Under the pieces are notes generated by a model. That model did not search any database. It was not told where the DNA came from and saw nothing but the letters and a program-made list of their open reading frames with translations. DNA of 64,000 nucleotides from Phytophthora colocasiae (taxonomy: Eukaryota; Oomycota; Peronosporomycetes; Peronosporales; Peronosporaceae): contig JAGKQI010000104.1 of NCBI GenBank assembly GCA_018806915.1, positions 1,860,001-1,924,000 on the forward strand, in the 5' to 3' direction. This document shows positions 32,096 through 41,180 of this stretch, piece by piece (the stretch's first letter is position 1; every line of letters begins with the position of its first letter). Both the position numbers and the translations under genes were made by a program.

Positions 32096-33292
32096 ATGGA
32101 CAACGCAATTGCACCGACGGACGCGACTGCTGACGCTGGTGCTACAACCAATGTGGCACAGCCTGCTGCAGGAACCGGACGTGTGTTGCGGTCAGGAACG
32201 ACGGTGGCAACACCATCAGCGAATGCGGGCCAAGCCACGCGAACTCGAAGCAAGGGCAAGAAACCCGCTCGCGAGGAAACCCAGGGAAGATCTCAACGAG
32301 TCGAAGCTCCTCCAGTTCCGGCCGGACCGAGGAGCGGCTCGACGTCGAGGCCTGTCAACCAGGAAGTAGATTTCCCCACCGTGGCCCACCCGATCTTTGC
32401 GGTCACGGCGGCACCGAAGGTGGAAGACACGTCGCACGAAGCGCTTACCCGATGGGTGGACCTTCGTCTGGAATACGAAGAGATCATGCGGGCGCGCTGC
32501 GAAGCATCTGGTGAAGACCTGAAGTCGGTGATGAGGTCGATACGAAACTCTTTCGACGACAGTTTTCTCGAAACACTTTGTGAGACCAAGTGGGACAAGA
32601 GGAAGGACGAAGTCACGGATGAGTTCATTTGGGACTGGATAATGAAGACTGTGCAGAGCTCCAAGAACAATGTCCTGCCGAACATCGACGAGCTCTTCCA
32701 AGAGCAGCTAGTGATGACCACGGCGAAGACGGACGTCGACGCCAGAGTCATGGATTACTTCCATCTGTGCAATACGATTGTCAAGAACAATGGTTTGGCT
32801 GGTTTGTTTGCGGATGAAGACGGAACAAAGAAGAAATGCAAAGTCCTGTTGAACTGCTTACCTGACGAGCTGAAGTTGAGAGTGAAGAACGAGATCGACT
32901 TCCGCTTGCCGGTAGCAAAGTCAAGCATCGCTGAACTCTTCAAGATCGTAAGTGAGAAGGCTCTCGAGATTGAACGAGAGGACAAAGCCTTGTCACGGAG
33001 CAAAAAACGATCCATCGGACAGGAGTCGAAGTCAACTGCGGCGACACCACGGCCCCCTAAGCGTTCAAGGACGGCAACGAACAACGGAAAATATCAGGGA
33101 GCTCAGTCACAGACTGCTCCCCGGCAGATATTTCGGACAGTGTCAAATCAGGCACACCCAGGACCGAAAGGAGGTTGCTGGACGTGTGGCGGTCAGCACC
33201 GCCAATCTGACTGCCCCGACAAATCCGACGACAACACCACGGCAACGCGAAAACCGAAACCGGGGAGGCACCGAAAAGCTAAAAAGGATTAG
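32096..33292 (+). CDS. Gypsy 1 Gag
   Basis: Nucleocapsid and capsid protein of about 398 residues from ATG 32096, 30 bases after the 5' LTR. The N-terminus is A/T/G-rich and basic (TRTRSKGKKPAREE). The central helical capsid-like region includes WVDLRLEYEEIMRARCEA and ELFQEQLVMTTAKTDVDARV. The C-terminus is basic with one zinc knuckle CWTCGGQHRQSDC and a KPKPGRHRKAKK tail. The frame is intact. Protease and pol follow in an overlapping frame, as usual for this group. Confidence 0.88.
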   Translation: MDNAIAPTDATADAGATTNVAQPAAGTGRVLRSGTTVATPSANAGQATRTRSKGKKPAREETQGRSQRVEAPPVPAGPRSGSTSRPVNQEVDFPTVAHPIFAVTAAPKVEDTSHEALTRWVDLRLEYEEIMRARCEASGEDLKSVMRSIRNSFDDSFLETLCETKWDKRKDEVTDEFIWDWIMKTVQSSKNNVLPNIDELFQEQLVMTTAKTDVDARVMDYFHLCNTIVKNNGLAGLFADEDGTKKKCKVLLNCLPDELKLRVKNEIDFRLPVAKSSIAELFKIVSEKALEIEREDKALSRSKKRSIGQESKSTAATPRPPKRSRTATNNGKYQGAQSQTAPRQIFRTVSNQAHPGPKGGCWTCGGQHRQSDCPDKSDDNTTATRKPKPGRHRKAKKD

Positions 33293-33893
33293 CATGTGCC
33301 TTCCTGACCAACCAGGTCAACCACGTATGCTGCGTGTTGGTGGCGTGGTGGATGTTGAATACTGTCCGGATTCGGGGGCGGAGATGTCATGCATCAGCTC
33401 TACGACCCTGAGAAAGATCGTTGAGCAAGGTGTGAATTGTGATGTGACGGAGCTAGCAGCTCCAATAGCGTGTGAGCTTCCAGGTGGGAAGAAGACGTGG
33501 GCACGAGAGTCAACAACGCTGCGTCTGTCCCTAATGACAGCAGCAGGCCCTGTCAATATCTTCAAACCTGTGAAGTGTTTGGTGTTAAACAATGAAGGAG
33601 ACGAGTTCCTCCTTGGTGATGACGTACTGAAGATGCTCGGCATTGATATCGAACGACAATTGGAGTTGTTGGCAGCCCCAAGCGGGGATGACGGAGATGA
33701 TGATGAGGCTTTACCGGACGTGGCAACAGGTGACAAGGATGAAGTCGCCATTCGACTAGCCGTGGAATTGATGATTGAGCAAGCACTGTCTGAGCGTTTT
33801 CCTGAGGACCGAGTCGAGCGGCTACGCACAATTGTGTATGCCTACAATGTATGGAGGATTGTGCTCGGTGACGACCCTCCTGCCAAAGACAGA
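33281..33893 (+). pseudogene. Gypsy 1 aspartic protease and start of pol
   Basis: Overlaps the gag end in another frame. Protease motif VEYCPDSGAEMSCISSTTL, then FLLGDDVLKMLGIDIERQLE, then an acidic linker. At about 33891 the pol sequence jumps from DDPPAK directly into a mid-RT segment in another frame, so the RT fingers are deleted. Confidence 0.8.
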
Positions 33894-34482
33894 ACCAATG
33901 GCTGGACTGATGCCGAACTTGCATGTGGATTTGGAGAACGTGAGAGGTTGTAACCACTTCGGGCTTTTTGACTTCATCAAGGGCTACTGGCAGCTCCCTC
34001 TTGCGAAAGAGTGCCAGGAGCTGTTGTCTTACATGACACACAGGAAGATCTACACACCTCGTCGAGTACCTCAAGGCAGTGCAGACGCAGCTTTGTATTT
34101 CCAGTCAACGATTGAACGTTGCTACGCCGAGCTGTTGTACAAGCATTTATTAGTCTGGATCGACGACTTACTGCTGTACGCTGTCGGTGTAAACACGTAT
34201 CTCGATAAATTGCAACAGCTACTGGAGCTTACAGCAAAATTTGGGTTTAAGCTGAGTGCTGCGAAGTCCTGTCTGTACAAGCGAGAGGTGAAATGGTGTG
34301 GTAGAGTGATCAATGGAGAAGGTGTCAAACATGACGCCGAGCGAATCAGAGCACTGACAAGCATGCCATACCCTACCAACACTGGTGAACTGCAACAGTT
34401 TTTGTGTTCGACAAACTGGATGAGAGACAGCATCGTTAATTATGCACGAATGGCTCGCTCTCTGCAGGACGCCCTCGATTAA
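33894..34482 (+). pseudogene. Gypsy 1 reverse transcriptase fragment
   Basis: RT palm and thumb: GLFDFIKGYWQLPLAKECQ, RVPQGSADAALYFQSTIER and the catalytic VWIDDLLLYA, then FGFKLSAAKSCLYKREVKW. The upstream RT (the region with the usual DLRxVN motif) is missing. A stop follows LQDALD at 34482. Confidence 0.85.
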
Positions 34483-34485
34483 GCG

Positions 34486-35720
34486 ATGTCAACAGCGTCG
34501 AGGAGAACGAAGCGAGTGGCAGCGGGAATTCAAGTCGCACTCATCGAGCAAGAATGCGAGGCGTACGACAAACTAAAGCAGGCATTGGCAGATGCAGCCA
34601 CCCTAGCTTTCCCAAAGCCCGACTCTGAAATGATCCTACTCACAGACGCTTCTGACGTCGGTTGGTCAGTTATAGTATCACAGGTGGCAAACAGGAAAAG
34701 TGATGCAGACATCCAGGACCAACAACATGAACTATTGATCTGACTCGGTGGTACGTTCACTAGGGCCCAAAGAAACTGGAGCGTCATTGAAAAGGAAGCA
34801 TCGTGGCGTGTGATAAACTCAGCTATCTACTTCTCCGATCGCGTGGCTTTCGCATGTACTGCGACCACCGCAACCTGATACATGTATTCGCACCCGGACA
34901 TGAGGTCAAGAAGCACGTTAGAGGTAAACTTTTGCGGTGGTCCATGAAAGTGATGGAGTATCGGTACACTATCGAGCATATCGACGGCACGCACAACGTT
35001 TGGGCGGACATGGTGTCCAGGTGGGGTTGTGCCCCTAGCGTAGCGAGCGTGGCAGTGAAGCGAGTCAACCTTCGACGAGGACGTGATACCGAAGTCACTC
35101 AGCGTACCAACGCTAATACCCGTGTACCGATCCGGCCGTTCCGTGACGGCAATTTCGTATGGCCAACTACAGATGAACTACTTGAAGCTCAACAGCGGCA
35201 CATTGTGGAGCGTCCACAAGGCTTGATGAGAAGAGCGGATGGTCTACTATGCAGTAATGAGCGGATTTGGATTCCCACGGAGGAGTCGAGTCTACTGCAA
35301 AGGCTACTAGTGATTGGCCACTGCGGAGCGCAGGGTCACAGAGGTCGCGAAGCATTGATGAATGTGATCAATCGACGGTTTTTCGTGCGGAATCTATCAG
35401 CCGTGGTCAAGGCTTTTCTTGCTGGCTGCCTCATGTGCCAGCATGTAAAAGGGGGGAAGTTAGTGAACCGACCATGGGCAGAGACATTCCGATGCAACGA
35501 AAGAAATGGAGCACTTCACTGGGATTTTCTACATCTCGGTGAATCGTACGGCAACTACAAGTATCTACTCGTACTTAAGGACGATGCAACTCATTTCTGT
35601 GAGCTCGTGCCTTGTGCCTCACCGACCGCAGAGGTGGCCGCTGCATCAATATTGGACTGGCACAGTCGCTACGGAACTCCGCGTGTGTGGATGAGCGACC
35701 AAGGCAGTCATTTTAAGAAC
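34486..35720 (+). pseudogene. Gypsy 1 RNase H and integrase core, frame-broken
   Basis: RNase H: FPKPDSEMILLTDASDVGWS at 34610, a stop at 34741, then CDHRNLIHVFAPG and EYRYTIEHIDGTHNVWADMV. Integrase: zinc finger GHCGAQGHRGREALMNVI with CLMCQHVKGG, then the core starting at GALHWDFLHLGE with VWMSDQGSHFKNR. A frameshift near 35720 moves the rest (SYQRFTLAYSPWINGSIER, containing the Glu) to another frame. Confidence 0.85.
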
Positions 35721-36604
35721 CGTGGTAGCAGAAGTGGCGAGACGCCTCGACAGCTATCAACGCTTCACTCTGGCGTACAGTCCCTGGATTAATGGCTCCA
35801 TAGAAAGGCTGAACAGGGATATCGTGCAAGTCATGCGAGTTTTGTGCCTTGAAGGCAAGGTGGACATCCGAGATTGATGTGCCGGTGGTGCAGACGAGTT
35901 TGAACCACACGCCCGTCCCGTCACTTGCCAATAAGGCGCCAGTGGAGCTATTCTGCGTTCTGCCTGCTGCGTCTCCCCTTGACTTTGGAATCGACAGCGA
36001 GGCAGAAATCACCACGATTGACGTGACCTCGGGCAACATTGACCGAAAACTGGCCGCTCTACGCACGCATGTCCAGGCGATGCACAGGAAAGTGCAGGTA
36101 GCAAGGTCGGAACAAACACAACGGAATCAGAACATGCAGAGAGGGGCCAGGAAGGCAAACTTTGATGTTGGTGATTACGTCCTACGATCGAGAGTGGATC
36201 AAAAACACAATGACAAGCTTCTTGTCACGTGGACCGGGCCGTACCAAGTGGTGGGGACAGACGAACACTCATTTCGTGTGCAGCACCTAGTGACTGGCGC
36301 GGAATCAGACGTGCACGCTTCACGCTTGAAGTTCTACGCGGATGAATCTTTTGAGGTAACGGAGGAAATCCTTGAGCACGTAGCTGCTCAAGGTATTGTC
36401 CTGACCGTTGCAGAGCTCAAAGATCATCGGTGGAGCTCAGCTAAGCGGTGCTACGAGATACTGGTAGGGTGGAAATGTCTGGAGCCAATTGAGGACTCTT
36501 GGGAGTCGCTCAAGTCACTGTACAAGGACATCCCAGTGATGGTGAAGCAGTATGTGGCAGCAAAGGACGATGCCCAGCTAAGTGCAACATTGGAGCAACT
36601 TTAG
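35721..36604 (+). pseudogene. Gypsy 1 integrase C-terminus with chromodomain-like end
   Basis: From about 35849 the open frame covers the integrase C-terminal region (DYVLRSRVDQKHNDKLLVTW, GPYQVVG, VHASRLKFYAD). It ends with a chromodomain-like module (LTVAELKDHRW, CYEILVGWK, EDSWESLKSLYKDIP). Chromodomains in this position direct chromovirus integration to marked chromatin. Confidence 0.8.
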
Positions 36605-36736
36605 AACTTCAAGTTGAAGCGCGAGCTGTTGTGTACCCATGTACCACAAACATGGTACTATGTCGGAAATATTACATTCGAGCAACATCCAAGGCGGATC
36701 GGCACTGAAATGCATGGTCAAGTCTTGGAAGGGCAG

Positions 36737-36989
36737 TGTAGTGGGGCGAAGGTCTTCAGGACCTGACCACGCACTGTGCTGGTGGTCGAGGACGACCTCA
36801 GCTAAGGCTGGCGTAGGGTAAGACTCCGAGGTTGGTAGACTAGAACAGGTGTGGATGCAACAGTGTGTACGAGTATCTGTCGAGTGGTTTAGCCCACCTC
36901 ATTCTGGAATTTGCAGGGTACAATACAAGCAAGGTTTCTAAGGAAGCGCCAGCTTCCCTCGTGAGTGTGTTCATTCGGATCCCACTACA
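36737..36989 (+). repeat. Gypsy 1 3' LTR
   Basis: 253 bp, TGTAGTGGGG to CCCACTACA. Preceded by the purine tract 'ggaagggcag'. Confidence 0.93.
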
Positions 36990-37029
36990 CTACAACAGAG
37001 ATGGCAGACGGTGAAGAAAAGACTCAGAC

Positions 37030-37530
37030 AGAGGAGCGCTTATAGCAACAAGTAGTTACGAGACTCATTCGTCGGTTCCCTTCAGTGGTGCAATATCCCG
37101 AGGCAACTCGCGGAGATGGTCTGCTATCGTCACTTTTTTCGTGGCCGGTCGTAGTATGGGTCCCTGAGTGCGTGAACCGGCTTCAGAAGCCATACTGTCT
37201 TAAAACGGGATGCTTGTGCTCACCATGTGTGAAAGAGTACCGACAGCGCGCGGTGGAAGACGTAGACACCAAATATCTTTTGCTATACATCAAGTACCAG
37301 TGGACTGGAGACGGTAAAGGGTGTTTTCTACTGTGAATGCTACTTTCGTTCAGCGTGATGCCCGCCTACTCATGCACTTTCCCTTCGTCATGACAAAAAA
37401 TTCAGGGCTGTCGAAGGATTTGATGGAGCTAGGACATGACAGAATGACGTCGCCCCATGAGATATCAAGTACAGTAGCAAACATTCGGCGCCGTCGTGAG
37501 AAACGCTACTACAGTATTTCTGTTTGCTAA
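37030..37530 (+). pseudogene. Cysteine-rich transposon-associated fragment
   Basis: Two overlapping frames read like one protein broken near 37320: FSWPVVVWVPECVNRL, PYCLKTGCLCSPCVKEY and TKYLLLYIKYQ, then FPFVMTKNSGLSKDLMEL and TVANIRRRREKRYYSI. Paired cysteines suggest a zinc ribbon. The pattern recalls N-terminal domains of large oomycete and fungal transposon proteins (DUF6729-like), from memory and uncertain. No complete gene. Confidence 0.35.
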
Positions 37531-37737
37531 CGCTGTTCGGCATCGACGATTAACCAATCCACTTTATTTACCCCCCACACACACACACCACCTTCTGTCG
37601 GGCAGTACATGTACCATGGTACCTCCAGAAGCCACTTGGAACCGAGACTCTCGGCCTGAATCAGAGCGCCGCTTTACCGCACTCAGCCTAGCCTGAGGTG
37701 CGCCTAGTCCCAGCTCAGGTAGGATCCTACGGGAGGG

Positions 37738-38850
37738 ATGACTCAACCTCGAGACTCTCGCGAAAAGTGGACCTCTCCCTTCTCACGACTTGGACCTCTC
37801 CCTCTCACGCACCTTAAAAATGTTATCGCGCAGTTTGTGGAGACGTTTCCGCTGGAGGGCTCCGATCAAGATCTTGGCCGGGCCCTTAACGCTTACGGGA
37901 GCAAAGAGCTTAGAGCTACGTGCACGAGGCTTCGCCTCAATCCTCAGGCTGATCCGCTGACGAGCAACAAGGAGGGGTACATCTCGCTTCTTCGTGCGAA
38001 TCATCGCCAGCAACAAACACGGGTTGCAGATGCCTCTGCGCAGCCCCCAAGAATTCCAACCAAGGTAAAGGAGCCGCAGGCAACTCAGCATAGCCGCTTT
38101 CGCCTTGTGAAGGTTTTGTTTGGAGACGTGCTTATTGAACACATGGGCGAGATGGACGCGATTCCTGGGCGCGAGGCTGTCGATGTGGGTGCAGCGAACG
38201 ACAGAAGTCTGTATTGGCGGGATGTTGCCCGTGAATTTGCCAGTCTCAACCAGGATTACGGACGCCTTGTCATGGTTCGCGAGGACTACGAAGACATCCA
38301 TCCTGGTGACGTGCAGCCGCTCTCGGCGACCAAGCTACAGAAGCTTTGGGGGACTCTCCGGTCCCTGTATGGCACAGCTAACGCGGGTTTCACGCGCTCA
38401 GGCACCAGCGATCAAGATTTCTTCTTGTACTGCGATGGTCGACTGGATGTTCTCTACGTGCACGACTGGCTGTTCCATCGACCGAATCATGATGTCTTTG
38501 TTCAAGGCGTGATGCCTGGTGGTTCACAAGCGAATACCCTGCGCGGTAAGCGAACCGCGGCGGCTGCTCCAGACCTGCGCCGTACTAGCGCCAAGCGCCA
38601 GCATACAACTTCCTCTTTTGAAGATAAGGTTCTTGCTGATTTAGATCACGAAGCACAACGCGAACAAGAAGTTTTCTCCGTTAACGAGGTTGCTGGTTTA
38701 GCCGATGCGGCTATAAAATGCTTGCAATTTATCAAGGACCTGAAAGCAGCAGGCGCTTCTGTACAAGTGATTGATGAGACGCAGCAAAAAGTCAACATGC
38801 TACTTGCCAAATGGAATAGCACATTGGATAAAGCCGTTAACACTTCGTAG
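37738..38850 (+). CDS. Hypothetical protein, Myb/SANT-like (trihelix) type, oomycete family
   Basis: Single-exon 370-residue protein, intact. Residues about 25-80 resemble a SAP-like helix-turn-helix (YGSKELRATCTRLRLNP). The middle (about 120-260) has tryptophan and aromatic spacing of a trihelix Myb/SANT domain: FRLVKVLFGDVLIEHM, LYWRDVAREFASLN, KLQKLWGTLRSLYGTANAG and DQDFFLYCDGRLDVLYVHDW. Next comes a basic linker (RRTSAKRQHTT), and the C-terminal 80 residues are amphipathic helix (VIDETQQKVNMLLAKWN). I recall this as an expanded oomycete family of unknown function. It could be the DNA-binding partner gene of a PIF/Harbinger-like element, because a small ORF converges on it 6 bases after its stop. 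ATG 37738 is the first in frame. Upstream 'ccccccacacacacacacc' is a likely non-coding spacer. Confidence 0.6.
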   Translation: MTQPRDSREKWTSPFSRLGPLPLTHLKNVIAQFVETFPLEGSDQDLGRALNAYGSKELRATCTRLRLNPQADPLTSNKEGYISLLRANHRQQQTRVADASAQPPRIPTKVKEPQATQHSRFRLVKVLFGDVLIEHMGEMDAIPGREAVDVGAANDRSLYWRDVAREFASLNQDYGRLVMVREDYEDIHPGDVQPLSATKLQKLWGTLRSLYGTANAGFTRSGTSDQDFFLYCDGRLDVLYVHDWLFHRPNHDVFVQGVMPGGSQANTLRGKRTAAAAPDLRRTSAKRQHTTSSFEDKVLADLDHEAQREQEVFSVNEVAGLADAAIKCLQFIKDLKAAGASVQVIDETQQKVNMLLAKWNSTLDKAVNTS

Positions 38851-38856
38851 CTAAAC

Positions 38857-39087
38857 CTACTGCTCACGCCAAGGCACGTCAGGTCGCAATTGCGTAGTCC
38901 GTCGTAGTTCGGCAACTATCGCATCCCGCTTGACATTTCTAATTGGGAATAGATTGCTGTAGTCGGAGGCTTCGTATGTCAGCATATCCTCGAACGATTG
39001 AGCTGCTTCGCTACGCCGGCGCGAGCACAGTATTGCAGCCAAGAGCGCAAGACGACGTATGCGCTTGGCTCGCGGTGATGAGGGCAT
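38857..39087 (-). CDS. Small hypothetical ORF convergent with the Myb/SANT-like gene
   Basis: A 76-residue frame from ATG 39087: basic N-terminus (PRAKRIRRLALLAAIL), then SFEDMLTYEASDYSNLFPI and KRDAIVAELRRTTQLRPDVP. The composition looks coding and the stop sits 6 bases from the neighbour's stop. It may be a remnant of a transposase terminus; unproven. Confidence 0.35.
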   Translation of the reverse strand: MPSSPRAKRIRRLALLAAILCSRRRSEAAQSFEDMLTYEASDYSNLFPIRNVKRDAIVAELRRTTQLRPDVPWREQ

Positions 39088-39294
39088 CACTGCAAAGGCT
39101 CGGGGTCTTCTTAAAACTGGCCCTCACAAAAGGGATGTCGCCCACCCCAGCCAAGGTCTGCATGCTCTCGTCTCTCACACAGCTGCGTCGTGGCGACCAG
39201 CCTAAATCCTAAATCCTAGCGAGATAGAATAGAACTCACAGCGGCCTGGCTACAGTCAACCAGCCGCGCAAAGGTGAAAAAAGTTCTTCGAGTC

Positions 39295-39530
39295 TGTTGC
39301 TGGGGTAAACTTTAGCGCTTGGTAGAAGAACGTTGTAGGGAAGGTTTAAAAGAAGAAGTGAGATTAGTTTTCTTAGAACCATTAGATTTTAGTATGAAGA
39401 GCCAAAGTTCCCGTGTAGACCAGTCATTTACTTGACGTGTATTAAATACCAAAGTCACAAGTACCGTGTCCCTTCAGTATGAGATTGTAGAGGGAACGGT
39501 GAGGTTGCTCAGACGAGCCTAACCCCAACA
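39295..39530 (-). repeat. LTR (3' relative to gag) of the short Copia-type element
   Basis: 236 bp, TGTTGCTGG to CCCCAACA, followed inside by 'gcctccctgg', the complement of the polypurine tract, shared with the full Copia element. Confidence 0.92.
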
Positions 39531-39772
39531 GCCTCCCTGGCTCGTCATCAGGTCTTATTCGCACTGTTTTTGGAAAGTTACGGAATCGTAGAGTCAGCCA
39601 AGATGTCAAGGACGCGAAATCGTGCTGTGCAAAATCATCGCAAGCATGCGTGTACACTACCGACATCTCTCATTCTCTGTCTTCTCACGTCCCGCCACAT
39701 TCAGTCTCCATTAGGTCCGAACGCGTGCAAACTGGTTTAGAGCTCTGTAATAACACGCCAGCTCCAGACAGG

Positions 39773-40519
39773 ATGTCGCGGCCGGCCTTGGTGGTGCATG
39801 TGGCGTTTGGAGGCGTCGTTCAGTCGCTAAAGAAGCAATTGCCGGATTTGCACGACATCGTACGGCCTGCGCAACTTCCATCGACAGCGTCACCATCGGT
39901 TATCAGCTCGACTCCGGTGGCGGTGCTTCGCACGCCTCAGCCTCAGCTAGAACAGCAGATATTGCACCCTAGAAGGAGTCTTCGCCCACGAAGATTAACC
40001 AAAATCAATGTGCCAGCATATTCAGAACGCCCAAATCGACCTTCAAATCGCAGGAAACCCCGTAAAGCCGCGCAAACAGTGCCAACATGGGAAGTTGCGT
40101 ATATCAAAGATCGTGTGACTACAGCATCAGGACAGGTTCTCTACAGAGTACTATGGCGAAAGAAGTTTGGTCGGCACCCAAGAACGTGGGAGCCACGCGA
40201 GATGCTCACGGCTGATGGCTTCAGTGATGCCATTGTGGACGAATGGGTCGGTGCAGGACGGAAGGAGGCCTTCTTCCAATTTGTTTCTGAGAAGTACCCA
40301 TCCGTGGCAGGTGCAAATCCTTCAGGTACCTGCCTTTTTCTTGCTTTACAGCAGGCGTTAGTACTAGTTGGTGACTCTCGAGGCGTAGAAGATGCAGATA
40401 TTCCCCGAGTAGGTGCTTGCCATCAAGTGATGCCGTCACTCGGGCCTTCCACACGTCGTAGTTCCTTGAGCCGGAAAGCCGGGGGAAGTCGTCACTTGAG
40501 GCTCGGTTTGGGCTCATAA
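39773..40519 (+). CDS. Antisense chromodomain ORF with truncated OTU-like segment
   Basis: About 248 residues from ATG 39773, running opposite to the gag remnant. After an S/P/R-rich N-terminus there is a chromodomain-like module: TWEVAYIKDRVT, QVLYRVLWRKKFG and HPRTWEPREML. Then FFQFVSEKYP and PSGTCLFLALQQALVLVG, which resembles the D-G-N-C-L-F-x-A start of OTU-type cysteine proteases (the Asp-equivalent is Ser or Gly here, so activity is doubtful). From about 40405 the frame is simply the antisense of gag, so the natural C-terminus is lost. It is the main coding content of the element and corresponds in place and module to the antisense ORF at 13516-14262. Confidence 0.7.
   Translation: MSRPALVVHVAFGGVVQSLKKQLPDLHDIVRPAQLPSTASPSVISSTPVAVLRTPQPQLEQQILHPRRSLRPRRLTKINVPAYSERPNRPSNRRKPRKAAQTVPTWEVAYIKDRVTTASGQVLYRVLWRKKFGRHPRTWEPREMLTADGFSDAIVDEWVGAGRKEAFFQFVSEKYPSVAGANPSGTCLFLALQQALVLVGDSRGVEDADIPRVGACHQVMPSLGPSTRRSSLSRKAGGSRHLRLGLGS
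40395..40517 (-). pseudogene. Truncated Copia gag start
   Basis: ATG 40517 begins MSPNRASSDDFPRLSGS and YDVWKARVTASLDGKHLLGE, the gag N-terminus as at 19253. Homology ends near 40400 at the deletion junction. Its ATG lies inside the primer binding site 40510-40521. Confidence 0.85.
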
Positions 40520-40521
40520 CC
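40510..40521 (-). promoter_or_regulatory. Primer binding site, initiator tRNA-Met anticodon type
   Basis: Element strand GGTTATGAGCCC next to the LTR, same as in the Copia element at 19246-19257. Confidence 0.8.
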
Positions 40522-40757
40522 TGTTGCTGGAGTAAACTTTAGCGCTTGGTAGAAGAACGTTGTAGGGAAGTTTTAAAAGAAGAAGTGAGATTAGTTTGCT
40601 TAGAACCATTAGATTCTAGTATGAAGAGCCAAAGTTCCCGTGTAGACCAGTCATTTACTTGACGTGTATTAAATACTAAAGTCACAAGTACCGTGTCTCT
40701 TCAGTATGAGATTGTAGAGGGAACGGTGAGGTTGCTCAGACGAGCCTAACCCCAACA
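40522..40757 (-). repeat. LTR (5' relative to gag) of the short Copia-type element
   Basis: 236 bp, nearly identical to 39295-39530. Confidence 0.92.
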
Positions 40758-40762
40758 GAGTC

Positions 40763-41180
40763 AACCACTCTGTTAAGTTCTGTAAGATGCTAAAAAGTAT
40801 GACCAAGCGGTACTGGAAACCGAGAGAGTATGACAGATGCCAAGGTGTTGCTGCTTCTCCAAAATGAGATTGGCCAGATTGTCGGAAGGTGCTTGACCCG
40901 GTCCAAAAACCAACACGAGCAGAACCCCGTGACGACAATTCCCCACGTGAACAGGAGCTTCAGATCCAATTGTTCAACGCACAGCGAAAAATGGCAGGAA
41001 TTCGTAAGTACCGGCAAATGCTTTCCATGGTGTATGGCTTTGCATGCTGTATATGTACTGGAATTTAACCCAAGTCGCGGGAACAAATCATAACGGCGAG
41101 GCAGCGGAGGAAGGATTGCAAGTGCTGGAGACTCCATCTAACGGGCCACTCACCCCAGCGAATGCCAACGAATATCGTGT
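40763..41180 (+). other. Coding-like remnant between two LTR insertions
   Basis: No intact gene. One frame reads REQELQIQLFNAQRKMAGI and REQIITARQRRKDC, coding-like and helical. It may belong to the same interrupted gene as the ORF at 42250, now split by the solo LTR. Weak. Confidence 0.25.

Larger units (their letters stand above)
31812..36989 (+). mobile_element. Ty3/Gypsy element 1, 5178 bp, TSD CTACA, decayed
   Basis: LTRs of 255 and 253 bp with matching TGTAGTGGG/CCCACTACA ends. The target duplication CTACA is at 31807-31811 and 36990-36994. Inside are gag, protease, a partly deleted RT, RNase H, integrase and a chromodomain-like C-terminus. The LTRs differ at several positions and by a 2-bp indel, and pol has a deletion and several frame breaks, so the copy is older than Gypsy 2 and inactive. 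Confidence 0.93.
39295..40757 (-). mobile_element. Short non-autonomous Copia-type LTR element, TSD GAGTC
   Basis: 1463 bp with 236-bp LTRs, the 5-bp duplication GAGTC at 39290-39294 and 40758-40762, a Copia-type PBS and polypurine tract, and only two internal features: an antisense chromodomain ORF and the first about 41 codons of gag. All of protease, integrase and RT is deleted. It is a deletion derivative of a relative of the Copia element at 13125; LTR sequences of the two families differ, but PBS, PPT and gag start correspond. LTRs differ at a handful of positions. Confidence 0.9.
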
